Source: Bog-756 sp963813525
GTDB lineage: Bacteria; Actinomycetota; Acidimicrobiia; Acidimicrobiales; RAAP-2
DNA: 64,000 bases
Direction: 5' to 3'
Assembly: GCA_963813525.1 (NCBI GenBank)
Contig: CAWEZI010000005.1
Span: 1,984,001 to 2,048,000 of the forward strand
Program-made: the position numbers and the translations under genes
Notes under the pieces: generated by a model
Database searches by the model: none
Seen by the model: the letters and a program-made list of their open reading frames with translations, nothing else
What the model was told of the DNA's origin: nothing
In this document: one piece after another, positions 26,482 through 34,734 of the stretch
Layout: every line of letters starts with the position of its first letter
How positions within the stretch are numbered: position 1 is the first letter of the stretch

Positions 26482-27722
26482 ACGTCCTCGAGACCCTCCG
26501 CACCGGCCTCGAAGCTGTCGTCTCCCACCGCCTCCGGTCCAGTCTCACCGTGCTCGGCATCATGATCGGGATCAGTGCCGTCATCCTCACCGTCGGCTTG
26601 GGTGAAGGAGCCCAGCAGCAGGTGGGTTCCGAAATTTCGGCGCTGGGCTCCAACCTCCTCACCGTCTCGCCGGGGAGCACCACCTCGAGCGAGGGGATCC
26701 GGGGCGGATTCGGCTCCGCTTCCACCCTCACCGTTTCCGATGCCACCGCTCTGGCCTCCAAGACGGTGGCCCCCGACATCGGAGCGGTCGCCCCCACCAC
26801 GACCGAATCCGAATCTCTTGTTGCCGGGACCACCAACTGGACCACCACGGTGGTCGGGACCGATCCGTCGTGGCTGACCGTGCGGGGACGGTCGATCACC
26901 GAGGGTCGGTTCATCGCCGGCCACGACATCAGTACCCGGGCCGACGTGGTGGTTTTGGGATCGACGACCGCCGAAGAGCTGTTCAGCGCTCGAGATCCGG
27001 TGGGGCAAACGGTCACCATCAACGGGGTGCCCATGCAGGTGATCGGGGTCCTCAACACCGTCGGGTCCACCGGCTCGTCGTCCACCACCTCGGACCAGGA
27101 CGACCAGGCCATCGTGCCCATCACCACCGCCTCGATCCAGCTCTTCGGTGGCACAAGCCGGAATTCGGTGAGCGATATCTTGATCCAGTCGACCTCGTCG
27201 TCCACCCTGTCCGCCGCCTACCAGGAGGCCGACGCCGAGCTCCTCAGCCTCCACGACATCACCGACGCTGCCGACGCCGACTTCACCATCGAGTCGCAGC
27301 AATCGCTCCTGAGCACGGCGACATCGGTCGACAAGACACTCACCGTCCTGCTCGGAGGGGTAGCCGGTATCTCGCTGCTGGTGGGGGGGATCGGCGTCAT
27401 GAACATCATGTTGGTGTCGGTGACCGAGCGGATCCGGGAGATCGGATTGCGCAAGGCCCTCGGTGCCACCCCCCGTGCCATCCGGCGCCAGTTCCTGGTC
27501 GAGGCCTCGGTTCTCGGGATGGTCGGAGGGATCCTGGGCGCCGGTTTGGGCCTGATCGGAGCTGTGGTCCTACCCCATTTCATCTCCGACCCGATCGCCA
27601 TCTCGCCCGTCGCCACCGTCGGAGCCATCGTCGTAGCCATCGGCATCGGTGTCGCCTTCGGGGTCTATCCGGCCAGCCGCGCAGCCCGACTCGCACCTAT
27701 CGATGCCTTGCGGACCGAATGA
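26478..27722 (+). CDS. MacB-type ABC transporter permease
   Basis: 414 aa with the MacB/FtsX topology: one N-terminal helix (SSLTVLGIMIGISAVILTVG), a large extracytoplasmic domain (about 45-285), and three C-terminal helices (about 290-315, 340-370 and 380-400). Signatures are MNIMLVSVTERIREIGLRKALGA and the C-terminal PASRAARLAPIDALRTE. The ATPase is encoded separately. These permeases act as mechanotransmitters moving substrate outside the membrane rather than through it. The GTG start is fixed by the overlap with the ATPase stop. Confidence 0.93.
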   Translation: MNVLETLRTGLEAVVSHRLRSSLTVLGIMIGISAVILTVGLGEGAQQQVGSEISALGSNLLTVSPGSTTSSEGIRGGFGSASTLTVSDATALASKTVAPDIGAVAPTTTESESLVAGTTNWTTTVVGTDPSWLTVRGRSITEGRFIAGHDISTRADVVVLGSTTAEELFSARDPVGQTVTINGVPMQVIGVLNTVGSTGSSSTTSDQDDQAIVPITTASIQLFGGTSRNSVSDILIQSTSSSTLSAAYQEADAELLSLHDITDAADADFTIESQQSLLSTATSVDKTLTVLLGGVAGISLLVGGIGVMNIMLVSVTERIREIGLRKALGATPRAIRRQFLVEASVLGMVGGILGAGLGLIGAVVLPHFISDPIAISPVATVGAIVVAIGIGVAFGVYPASRAARLAPIDALRTE

Positions 27723-27772
27723 CGTCCACCAATGTTGCAGCACCACACATCAACTCCAGCGAAGGAATGGGA

Positions 27773-28750
27773 ATGACACACTCACCGAAATCACCGTCCG
27801 GCGACACCACGGATCGTCGCCCACTGGGAGCGAGAGGTCGCCGAGTGGCAGTCCTCGCCGTCCTGGCCGTGGGCGCCGTCGCCTTGGCTGCCTGCGGTTC
27901 GTCGTCCTCAGCGTCGACGACGTCGACCACGAAGGCTCCATCGACCACCGGTGGTGGTTCGGGTGGTGGCGGAACCGGTGGCGGTGGAACAGGTGGCGGC
28001 GGAACCGGCGGGCGCCAGTTTCCGGGGGCCGATGGAACCATCGCCGCCATCAACGGGACGTCCTTGGAGGTGCAGGGCACGACCGGGCAGACAACGGTCA
28101 GCTACACCGGGAGCACCACGTTCGACCAGACCGTGACCGGGGCGGCCTCCGATGTCACCGTGGGCTCGTGCATAACCGCCTTCGGCAAGCCGACCTCGTC
28201 ATCGTCCAGCAAGGGAGCGGCTTTCGGCGGGCCGGTCACGGCCACGACGGTCTCGATCACCCAACCGACCTCGGGCAGCTGCTCGACAGGGTTCGGGGGG
28301 TTCGGGGGGTCCAGAGGTGGTGGGGGAGCAGGGGCCAGCGGTGCGCCCTCCGGCGGCTTCGGTGCAGGAGGAGGCACCGGGCACACACCTCCGGGCGGGG
28401 GCAGGTTCCGCGGCGCCGGCAACTTCGGTACCGCCTCAGGGCTGGTCAACGCAGTCAGCGGCTCGTCGGTGACCGTCACCGAGACCAACCCGCAGACCAA
28501 AAAGACCAGCAGCGTCGTCGTCACTCTGACGTCGTCCACCACCTACACGCAGCGACAGTCGGCTTCCGCTTCTGATCTGGCCGTGGGGAAGTGTGCGGAG
28601 GCGAGGGGAAGTGCCAGCACCACCGGAGCGATCAGCGCCGATTCCATCACCATCTCGACACCGGGCGCCAACGGCTGCACCGCCGGATTCGGTGGGTTCC
28701 GGGGCGGCGGAGCGGCCGGTGCCGGGTCAGGGACGCCGCCCGGTGCTTGA
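27773..28750 (+). CDS. DUF5666-type lipoprotein with Gly-rich linkers
   Basis: 325 aa from the ATG at 27773 (AGGA six bases upstream; the overlapping ATG 27719 is possible). The signal sequence ends in the lipobox LAAC (VLAVGAVALAAC), so it should be lipid-anchored. Two beta-rich DUF5666-like units follow (about 92-165, GTIAAINGTSLEVQG; about 225-300, GLVNAVSGSSVTVTE), each with a VGxC motif (VGSCITAFG, VGKCAEARG). They are separated by Gly/Phe-rich tracts resembling the tails of the two adaptors in the same operon. It is likely a surface partner or cargo of the transporter, by context only. Confidence 0.8.
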   Translation: MTHSPKSPSGDTTDRRPLGARGRRVAVLAVLAVGAVALAACGSSSSASTTSTTKAPSTTGGGSGGGGTGGGGTGGGGTGGRQFPGADGTIAAINGTSLEVQGTTGQTTVSYTGSTTFDQTVTGAASDVTVGSCITAFGKPTSSSSSKGAAFGGPVTATTVSITQPTSGSCSTGFGGFGGSRGGGGAGASGAPSGGFGAGGGTGHTPPGGGRFRGAGNFGTASGLVNAVSGSSVTVTETNPQTKKTSSVVVTLTSSTTYTQRQSASASDLAVGKCAEARGSASTTGAISADSITISTPGANGCTAGFGGFRGGGAAGAGSGTPPGA

Positions 28751-30725
28751 GCAGGCCGACGAGCACGTCGGGGAGCGCCGACTGACAACCGGGCCGGACG
28801 CGCCGCCCTCGGGCGGCGGGTCCGCGCTCGGTCTTCCGATCAGCGAGGAGGTGGCCCGAAGCTCCGGCCGGTTCACTCGGTTTTCACCCTTTCGGGTGGT
28901 GATCCTGGTGGTCCTGGTGGTGGCGGCTGTTGTGGCCTGGGAGCTCACCCGCGGCTCAGCCCCGGCTTACCGTACGGTCGCGGTCGGGACCGGAACGGCC
29001 GTCCAGACGCTCGATGCGGTGGCAACCATCACCCCGGTCAATCAGGCCAATCTCAATTTCAACGCGTCCGGAACGGTCAGTGCTGTGAACGTCTCAGTGG
29101 GCCAACAGGTCACCGCCGGCCAGACGCTGGCGTCGTTGGATGTCACCTCGCTGCAGGCCGGGGTCACCTCCGCCCAGGCCAACCTGGCATCGGCCCAGGC
29201 CACCCTGGTCAGTGACGAGGCCACTCAGAGCGCCCAGTCGTCGGCGACGACATCGTCGCCCACCACTTCGGGAGCAACCGGGTCGACGCCGGCTTCCGAA
29301 CAGTCATCGAACAGTGCCGGGCGTCCGTCCGGTTCGGCCACCACAACCACCACCACGCCGGCCAGTTCGGGACAACCGACCAAACCCAGCCAGCAGATCA
29401 CCGCACTGCAGCAGAACCTGGCGACCGACCAGCACCAGGAGGACCTCGACGCCTCCCGGGCCACCGCCGCCCTCGGTCAGGCGACGACAGCATGCGAGAG
29501 CAACGCGGCAGCGCCGTCGGGGAGCGCGGGCTCGTCGGGCTCGACCGGTTCCCGGGGGTCGACCGCCACCACTACGACGACCACCGCCGCCACGGCAACC
29601 ACCTGTGCCGCCGCACTGAGTCAGGCGTCGGCCGCCCAGGCCGCCGTCTCCACTGACATCAAGAAGGTCGACAAGGACGAGAGCGCCCTCACCTCTGCCC
29701 TCGAGTCCTCGTCGGGCTCGGGTGCCCCGTCGGGCACCGGGTCCGGCTTCCCGGGCAAGACGGGCACTACCAAGGGGACGACGACCGGTACCACCACCGC
29801 AACCACGACCGCAACCACCACTCCCGCCAAGACCAGCTCGGCCGGGACGGGCTCCTCGAGCTCGCAGAAGGATGCGGCCTCCGCCACTACCGGCGGCGGC
29901 TCGTCGTCGACCGCGTCGGGTGGTTCGGGATCTCAGACCAAGAAGGTCGTCACCTCGCAGCAGTTGGCCGTGGACCAGGCGGCCATCGACACCGCTCAGG
30001 CCAACCTGTCGGCCGCCCAGCAGGCGCTGGACGACGTGAACCTGGTCAGCACCATCGCCGGCACGGTGGCCTCGGTGTCGATCGCTCCCGCCGACACGGT
30101 GACCGCCGGGGGAAGTTCGGGCGACGCAGCCATCGTGGTCATCGGGTCGGGATCGTCCTACGACGTGACCACCGACGTCGCCGTGGCCGATGTCGGGAAG
30201 ATCGCCGTGGGGCAACAGGCCCTGGTCACTCCGGATGCCACCAGCTCCGTAGTCAACGGCAGCGTTTCGGCAATCGGGGCGGTGGCCAGTAGCGGCACCA
30301 GTGTCACCTATCCGGTCACCATCGCCATCGATGCCCCCGACCTCGGTGGACTGTCCGGATCGCAGGCCAACGTGTCCATTGTGGTCAAGCGGTCGGTGAA
30401 CGTGACGACGGTTCCGACCTCCGCGGTGCACACCATCGGCACCATCCACTACGTCACCGTCATCGACAAGAACACGCCCAAGACCGTCCGCGTCGGCCTC
30501 GGCACGGTGGGCGATACTTTGACGCAAGTGACCTCGGGAGTGACCAAAGGTGAGCTCGTTTCGCTGGCCGACCTGGCCGAGCCGGTACCATCGTCGTCGA
30601 CCAATACGACGACGGGCCGTTTCGGCGGTGCCCTCGGCGGTGCCGGCGGTTTCGGGGGCGGAGCCGGCGGCTTCGGCGGCGGGTCCTTCGCCGGTGGGGG
30701 TCGATTCAGCGCATTGGGCGGGTGA
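28743..30725 (+). CDS. Second HlyD-like adaptor with long low-complexity insert
   Basis: 660 aa from GTG 28743, which overlaps the lipoprotein stop by 8 bases. One membrane helix (VVILVVLVVAAVVAWELT, about 50-70) precedes a lipoyl half (FNASGTVSAVNVSVGQQVTA), a first coiled-coil arm, about 260 residues rich in Ser, Thr, Gly and Pro, then the second arm (QLAVDQAAIDTAQANLSAAQ), second lipoyl half (LVSTIAGTVASVSIAP) and a beta domain. The tail is Gly/Phe-rich (GGAGGFGGGAGGFGGG). The insert would greatly extend the hairpin tip, perhaps into the cell wall. It may be a paralogue of the first adaptor. Confidence 0.85.
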   Translation: MLEQADEHVGERRLTTGPDAPPSGGGSALGLPISEEVARSSGRFTRFSPFRVVILVVLVVAAVVAWELTRGSAPAYRTVAVGTGTAVQTLDAVATITPVNQANLNFNASGTVSAVNVSVGQQVTAGQTLASLDVTSLQAGVTSAQANLASAQATLVSDEATQSAQSSATTSSPTTSGATGSTPASEQSSNSAGRPSGSATTTTTTPASSGQPTKPSQQITALQQNLATDQHQEDLDASRATAALGQATTACESNAAAPSGSAGSSGSTGSRGSTATTTTTTAATATTCAAALSQASAAQAAVSTDIKKVDKDESALTSALESSSGSGAPSGTGSGFPGKTGTTKGTTTGTTTATTTATTTPAKTSSAGTGSSSSQKDAASATTGGGSSSTASGGSGSQTKKVVTSQQLAVDQAAIDTAQANLSAAQQALDDVNLVSTIAGTVASVSIAPADTVTAGGSSGDAAIVVIGSGSSYDVTTDVAVADVGKIAVGQQALVTPDATSSVVNGSVSAIGAVASSGTSVTYPVTIAIDAPDLGGLSGSQANVSIVVKRSVNVTTVPTSAVHTIGTIHYVTVIDKNTPKTVRVGLGTVGDTLTQVTSGVTKGELVSLADLAEPVPSSSTNTTTGRFGGALGGAGGFGGGAGGFGGGSFAGGGRFSALGG

Positions 30726-30840
30726 GGGGTGTGACGGTGCCGTGGCCGGCGCAGACACAGCCCGGTCCGATGACCGGGTGGACCCGTCGGCGGCACCCCA
30801 TCTGACCGGGTGGATGGCGGAACAGGGCGGGAGGCGGAGC

Positions 30841-32451
30841 ATGACCAGCAGGATCTCGATCGGGGTGGGGGTCGCCTTGTCGGTGACCCTGGCCGTCGGG
30901 TTGGCTGTGGCCTTCCCCTCGGCGTCCGCATCTGTTCCCCCTCGTGCGGCCACGACAGCGGCCAGCCCCGACGGGACCTACGCGGTGGTCGACGCCGCCG
31001 GCGGTGTCATCACCTACGGACAGGCCGGCTACCACGGGGACATGCTGTCCAGCGCCCTCAACGCTCCCGTGGTGGGCGCCGCGGCCGATCGTGCCGGCGG
31101 GTACTGGATGGACGCATCGGACGGGGGAGTGTTCGCCTTCGGCGACGCCCGCTTCTACGGCTCGATGGGGGGCACCACCCTCAACCGGCCGGTCGTGTCA
31201 ATGGCCGCCACTCCCGACGGACGCGGCTACTGGCTGGTGGCCGCCGACGGCGGGATCTTCTCCTTTGGCGACGCCCGCTTCTACGGCTCGATGGGGGGCA
31301 CCACCCTCAACCGGCCGGTCGTGTCGATGGCCGCCACTCCCGATGGACGCGGCTACTGGCTGGTGGCCGCCGACGGCGGGATCTTCTCCTTTGGCGACGC
31401 CCGCTTCTACGGCTCGATGGGGGGCACCACCCTCAACCGGCCGGTCGTGTCGATGGCCGCCACTCCCGATGGACGCGGCTACTGGCTGGTGGCCGCCGAC
31501 GGCGGGATCTTCTCCTTCGGCGACGCCCGCTTCTACGGCTCGATGGGGGGGAAGGCCCTGTCTTCCCGCGTTGTGTCCATGTCGGCCACGCCCGACGGTG
31601 GCGGCTACTGGATGGTCGGCCGGGACGACTCCGTCTACGCCTTCGGGGACGCCACCTACAGCGGCGGCGCCAGCTCCCCCCTGCACCCGCCGCTCTATCC
31701 GGCCTTCGCCTCCCCGACCATTCCCCCAGCGGTGGCCATCGTGGCTCTCCCCATCGGTGCCCAGGCCGCCCACAGCGGTGGCGAGCGGGTGGCCTTCCTC
31801 GGAGATTCCCTGGCCTGGTACGAGGGCTACTACACCTCGGCCTCCTATACCGGCTACCGAATCGACAACGGCTCGGTTCCCGGTTGTGGGGTCACCGACG
31901 CAGCCGCCATGCAGATGTGGGCCACACCGGGCGTCGATGTGCCCAGCCTGCCGGCCTGCGCGGCGTGGGTCGCCCAGATGGAGTGGGTTACCCGTCGCTA
32001 CCACCCCGACGCGGTGGTCATCCAACTCGGCTACTGGGAAGAGCAGACCCGATTGTGGGGCGGGCGCTACGTGAACCTGAGCGACGCGGCCTATGCCGCC
32101 TCCATAGAGGCCAACCTGGAGCGAGCGGTGTCGATCGCCCACGCCGGCGGGGCCGGCGTGATCCTGAACACCTCTCCCTATTTCGGCGATGGCACACCCA
32201 ATTGGATCGTGAACGACTTCAACACCCTGGTCGACACGGTGGCCGCCCAGAACCGGTCGTTCGTCACCGTGCTCAACGTGAACGACATCCTCTCGCCGAG
32301 CGGGACGTATAGCCGGGACGTGGGCGGATTGCCCGCCCGAGCCGCCGACAACGTCCATCTGACGATGGCCGGGGTGAAGGAGCTCATCGATCCGGTGCTC
32401 AACCCGATGGCTCTGGCGGTGGGATCGGCCGTCTACCGGGGCGACAGCTGA
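30841..32451 (+). CDS. Secreted SGNH hydrolase with Acidimicrobiia surface repeats
   Basis: 536 aa. A signal peptide (ISIGVGVALSVTLAVGLAVA) is followed by about 250 residues of roughly 42-residue repeats (GYWLVAADGGIFSFGDARFY), known from many Acidimicrobiia exported proteins and probably a wall- or ligand-binding beta fold. The C-terminal half is an SGNH/GDSL esterase: FLGDSLAW (nucleophile Ser), Gly in SVPGCG and DNVHLTMAG (Asp/His); the usual GxND Asn is not obvious (QLGYWEEQ). The ATG has GGGAGGCGGAG upstream. It may modify surface glycans or lipids. It follows the transporter operon by 115 bases and may be functionally linked. Confidence 0.82.
   Translation: MTSRISIGVGVALSVTLAVGLAVAFPSASASVPPRAATTAASPDGTYAVVDAAGGVITYGQAGYHGDMLSSALNAPVVGAAADRAGGYWMDASDGGVFAFGDARFYGSMGGTTLNRPVVSMAATPDGRGYWLVAADGGIFSFGDARFYGSMGGTTLNRPVVSMAATPDGRGYWLVAADGGIFSFGDARFYGSMGGTTLNRPVVSMAATPDGRGYWLVAADGGIFSFGDARFYGSMGGKALSSRVVSMSATPDGGGYWMVGRDDSVYAFGDATYSGGASSPLHPPLYPAFASPTIPPAVAIVALPIGAQAAHSGGERVAFLGDSLAWYEGYYTSASYTGYRIDNGSVPGCGVTDAAAMQMWATPGVDVPSLPACAAWVAQMEWVTRRYHPDAVVIQLGYWEEQTRLWGGRYVNLSDAAYAASIEANLERAVSIAHAGGAGVILNTSPYFGDGTPNWIVNDFNTLVDTVAAQNRSFVTVLNVNDILSPSGTYSRDVGGLPARAADNVHLTMAGVKELIDPVLNPMALAVGSAVYRGDS
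31141..31550 (+). repeat. 126-base near-identical tandem repeats
   Basis: Units begin with GGCGACGCCCGCTTCTACGG at 31141, 31267, 31393 and 31519, exactly 126 bases apart, and are nearly identical in DNA; the fourth diverges after about 32 bases. They encode 42-residue surface repeats. Nearly silent identity implies recent duplication or gene conversion and a tendency to vary in copy number. Confidence 0.9.
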
Positions 32452-32470
32452 CCGGGACATGCGCCCGGTC
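32450..32470. terminator. Stem-loop after SGNH hydrolase gene
   Basis: GACCGGG (32450-32456) and CCCGGTC (32464-32470) form a perfect 7-base-pair stem with a 7-base loop. It overlaps the stop codon of the SGNH gene, in the gap before the convergent DUF427 gene. No T tract follows. Confidence 0.4.
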
Positions 32471-32502
32471 GAGCGCCGCAGGCGGGCCGGTCGTAGGGCC
32501 GG

Positions 32503-33267
32503 TCAGGAGAAGTGGGTGGTCGGCCGAACCAGTCGCTGTCCGTCGATGGTGATGTCCACCCTCTCGTTGTAGAAGGCGATCAGCCCGGCGATCGGCTGCA
32601 AGGCCAGGGTGGGGAAGTCGTAGGCCCAGGCAATGTCGGGCACCGATTGGCCGTCGAGAGCCAGTGACCAGTAGGCGCTGGTCGTCCCCTTGTACGGACA
32701 GGAGGTGACGGTGTCGCTGGGGACGAGATGATCGAACCTCACCTCGGTGCGGTTGAAGTAGTAGCGGGTCGGCAGTCCGGTCTCGAAGACCATGACCGTG
32801 GAAGATGAGCGAGCCAGGTCCACCCCATCGACTTCGACACCGACCGTGCGAGTGGACCGGAGGGCGTCAACCCGGGCATAAGGGTTGCGGGGATGGACGA
32901 AGACCTCTTCGTCCTCCTCGAACCAACTGTCCAGGGCGGACCAGTCGAGATGGACGGTGCCGGCGATGCCCTCGATGGGCGAGTGGGTGAAGAGGTGGGC
33001 GGCGCCGGGTCGATAGCCGGTCTCCCCACGTATCCCGTGCCGAGCGGCCGTCCCCACCAGTAGGTGTTGCTGGTGGTTTTCATCCACCAGCACACCAGCA
33101 TCGACGTCGGCTACCGGAAGGTAGTACTGGGGGAAGTACGACCACTCCCAGACGTAGAGGGCCGCCATCGTGTCCACCACCACCCGACCGTCCAGGAAGG
33201 CTCGGATGCGTCGGGGTACCGGCTCGACGTGTTTGACGGGAGCGATGGCCTGCGGGTAGTCGTCCAA
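32503..33267 (-). CDS. DUF427 domain protein (two copies)
   Basis: 254 aa containing two DUF427-like beta-barrel modules (about 20-95 and 135-225). The second shows the family motif TSCPYKGTTSAYWS with WAYDFPTLALQPIAGLIAFY. DUF427 proteins are widespread in actinobacteria and fungi, and their function is not established. The TTG start has AGGA close upstream; no better start is seen. No signal peptide or membrane segment. It is divergent from the fatty acid desaturase gene across 321 bases. Confidence 0.85.
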   Translation of the reverse strand: MDDYPQAIAPVKHVEPVPRRIRAFLDGRVVVDTMAALYVWEWSYFPQYYLPVADVDAGVLVDENHQQHLLVGTAARHGIRGETGYRPGAAHLFTHSPIEGIAGTVHLDWSALDSWFEEDEEVFVHPRNPYARVDALRSTRTVGVEVDGVDLARSSSTVMVFETGLPTRYYFNRTEVRFDHLVPSDTVTSCPYKGTTSAYWSLALDGQSVPDIAWAYDFPTLALQPIAGLIAFYNERVDITIDGQRLVRPTTHFS

Positions 33268-33588
33268 AGCTTCCTGCTCCTTCTCCGGATCAAGGCGGTC
33301 AGGGCCAGGCAGGCCCTGCGGTCATCGTAGGCACCGGCCATGGGCGATCATCCCCTCTGCCCGGCGCCGGGGTGGAGGTGTCCTTGGGCAGTGGTCAGGT
33401 AGGGTGGAGCATCACCGATTGATCCACTTCCGGCCAGCGCCGGGGAGCGGACCCGCCGGCGACGCATCTCACAACCGACCAGCATCGTGCAGCAGGGGTC
33501 GGTTTCCCAGGTGTTCCGTACCTGGATCATCTCTCTGGGCTGGTCCTTCACCGTATTTTGCTGCAGGGACTGACAGAGAGAAGGCCAC
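33268..33588. other. 321-base divergent intergenic region
   Basis: It lies between the DUF427 gene and the desaturase/helicase operon. No credible gene was found. AGAAGG at 33577-33582 is the desaturase ribosome-binding site, and TATTTT near 33553 is AT-rich for this DNA and could be part of a promoter. A long 5' leader for the cold-associated operon is possible but no defined RNA structure was recognised. Confidence 0.4.
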
Positions 33589-34623
33589 ATGCGCCAGACA
33601 CCGGGCACCGCAGCCACCGGATTGGACCGGCCGGTGACCACCGGTCCGCAGGACTTCGCCGAGCTGTCCCGCCGGGTCCGCGAAGCCGGGCTCATGACCC
33701 GACGACGTGGCTACTACGTCATAAAGATCGCGGCCACTGTGGGGGCTCTCGGCGCTCTGGCGGCCACCGCCATCGTGGTCGGCAACAGCTGGTGGAACCT
33801 GCTGGTGGCGGTCGGACTGGCCTTCGTCCTCGCCCAACTGGGGTTCATCGGCCACGATGCCGGCCACCGTCAGGTGAGCGGGCACCGGGCCAGGAACGAC
33901 CTGATCGGTCTGGTGCTGACCAACCTGCTGACCGGTGTCAGTTTTGGCTGGTGGCTGACCAAGCACAGTCGCCACCACGCCCACACCAACCAGCCCGGAA
34001 GCGATCCCGACCTCACCCCCGGCGCTCTCGTCTACACCCGGGAGGAGATGTGCGCCCGCCGTGGCCTGGGCCGCTGGCTGGGTCAAATCCAGGTCGCCTA
34101 TCTGGTCCCTCTCCTGTTTCTGGAGGCGCACAACCTGCACCTATCCAGCGTGATGGCCGTCGGTCGCCGTCGTGACAAGGCGGCCCTGGCCGAGGGTGGA
34201 CTACTCCTGGCCCATGTCCTCCTGTTCTTCGTGGCTCCTTTTCTGATTCTTTCCCCGGTGCGGGCCCTGGTCTTCGTGTTTGTCAGCCAGTCCCTGTTCG
34301 GCTTCTACCTGGGAGCGAGTTTTCTGACCAACCACGTGGGGATGCCTACGCCGGAGCGGACTGCCGGGCTCGGATTCCTCCACCAGCAGGTGCTGACCTC
34401 GCGCAACCTCCGGGGGCCCCTGTTCACCACCTTCCTGTTCGGTGGTCTCGACACCCAGATCGAACATCACCTGTTCCCGACCATGCCCAGGGCCAATCTC
34501 CGCCGGGCCCGCACGCTGGTCCGTGCTTTCTGTGACGAGCGGGTCATCGCTTACGCCGAGGAGTCGCCGTGGCGGGCCTATCGGAACGTGTTCCATCACC
34601 TTCTGGTCACCGGGGCTCGCTGA
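33589..34623 (+). CDS. Membrane fatty acid desaturase (acyl-lipid/front-end type)
   Basis: 344 aa. The three His boxes of membrane di-iron desaturases are present: GHDAGH (about 89-94), HSRHHAH (about 126-132) and QIEHHLFP (about 285-292). The Gln-containing third box is typical of acyl-lipid and front-end (delta-5/delta-6, DesA3-like) enzymes. Hydrophobic helices lie near 45-85 and 205-245. It introduces a double bond into membrane acyl chains, with electrons from ferredoxin or an NADPH reductase. It is first in a same-strand group with a cold-shock-domain helicase and a second desaturase, suggesting control of membrane fluidity. Confidence 0.9.
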   Translation: MRQTPGTAATGLDRPVTTGPQDFAELSRRVREAGLMTRRRGYYVIKIAATVGALGALAATAIVVGNSWWNLLVAVGLAFVLAQLGFIGHDAGHRQVSGHRARNDLIGLVLTNLLTGVSFGWWLTKHSRHHAHTNQPGSDPDLTPGALVYTREEMCARRGLGRWLGQIQVAYLVPLLFLEAHNLHLSSVMAVGRRRDKAALAEGGLLLAHVLLFFVAPFLILSPVRALVFVFVSQSLFGFYLGASFLTNHVGMPTPERTAGLGFLHQQVLTSRNLRGPLFTTFLFGGLDTQIEHHLFPTMPRANLRRARTLVRAFCDERVIAYAEESPWRAYRNVFHHLLVTGAR

Positions 34624-34643
34624 ACTGGTCGGCCGGCCTGGTT

Positions 34644-34688
34644 GGCTGACCTGGTTGGCGCCGCCGTCGGCTGACGTCGTTGGCTGAC
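34644..34688 (+). promoter_or_regulatory. Three GGCTGAC direct repeats before the helicase gene
   Basis: GGCTGAC occurs at 34644, 34669 and 34682 within the 111-base gap between the desaturase and helicase genes, each within a longer TTGGCTGAC-GTTGGC context. TTGACC follows at 34697 and TAGACT at 34725-34730, a possible -10 box only four bases before the GTG. A second, internal promoter with a regulator site is a reasonable reading but unproven. Confidence 0.35.
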
Positions 34689-34734
34689 ATCGACGCTTGA
34701 CCTCGGTGCAGACGGAGGGGGTGGTAGACTCACC

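Noticed and set aside
31141..31550. Regular 126-base repeats considered as a CRISPR-like or mobile array
   Set aside because: The units are contiguous, in frame and encode 42-residue protein repeats with no unique spacers.
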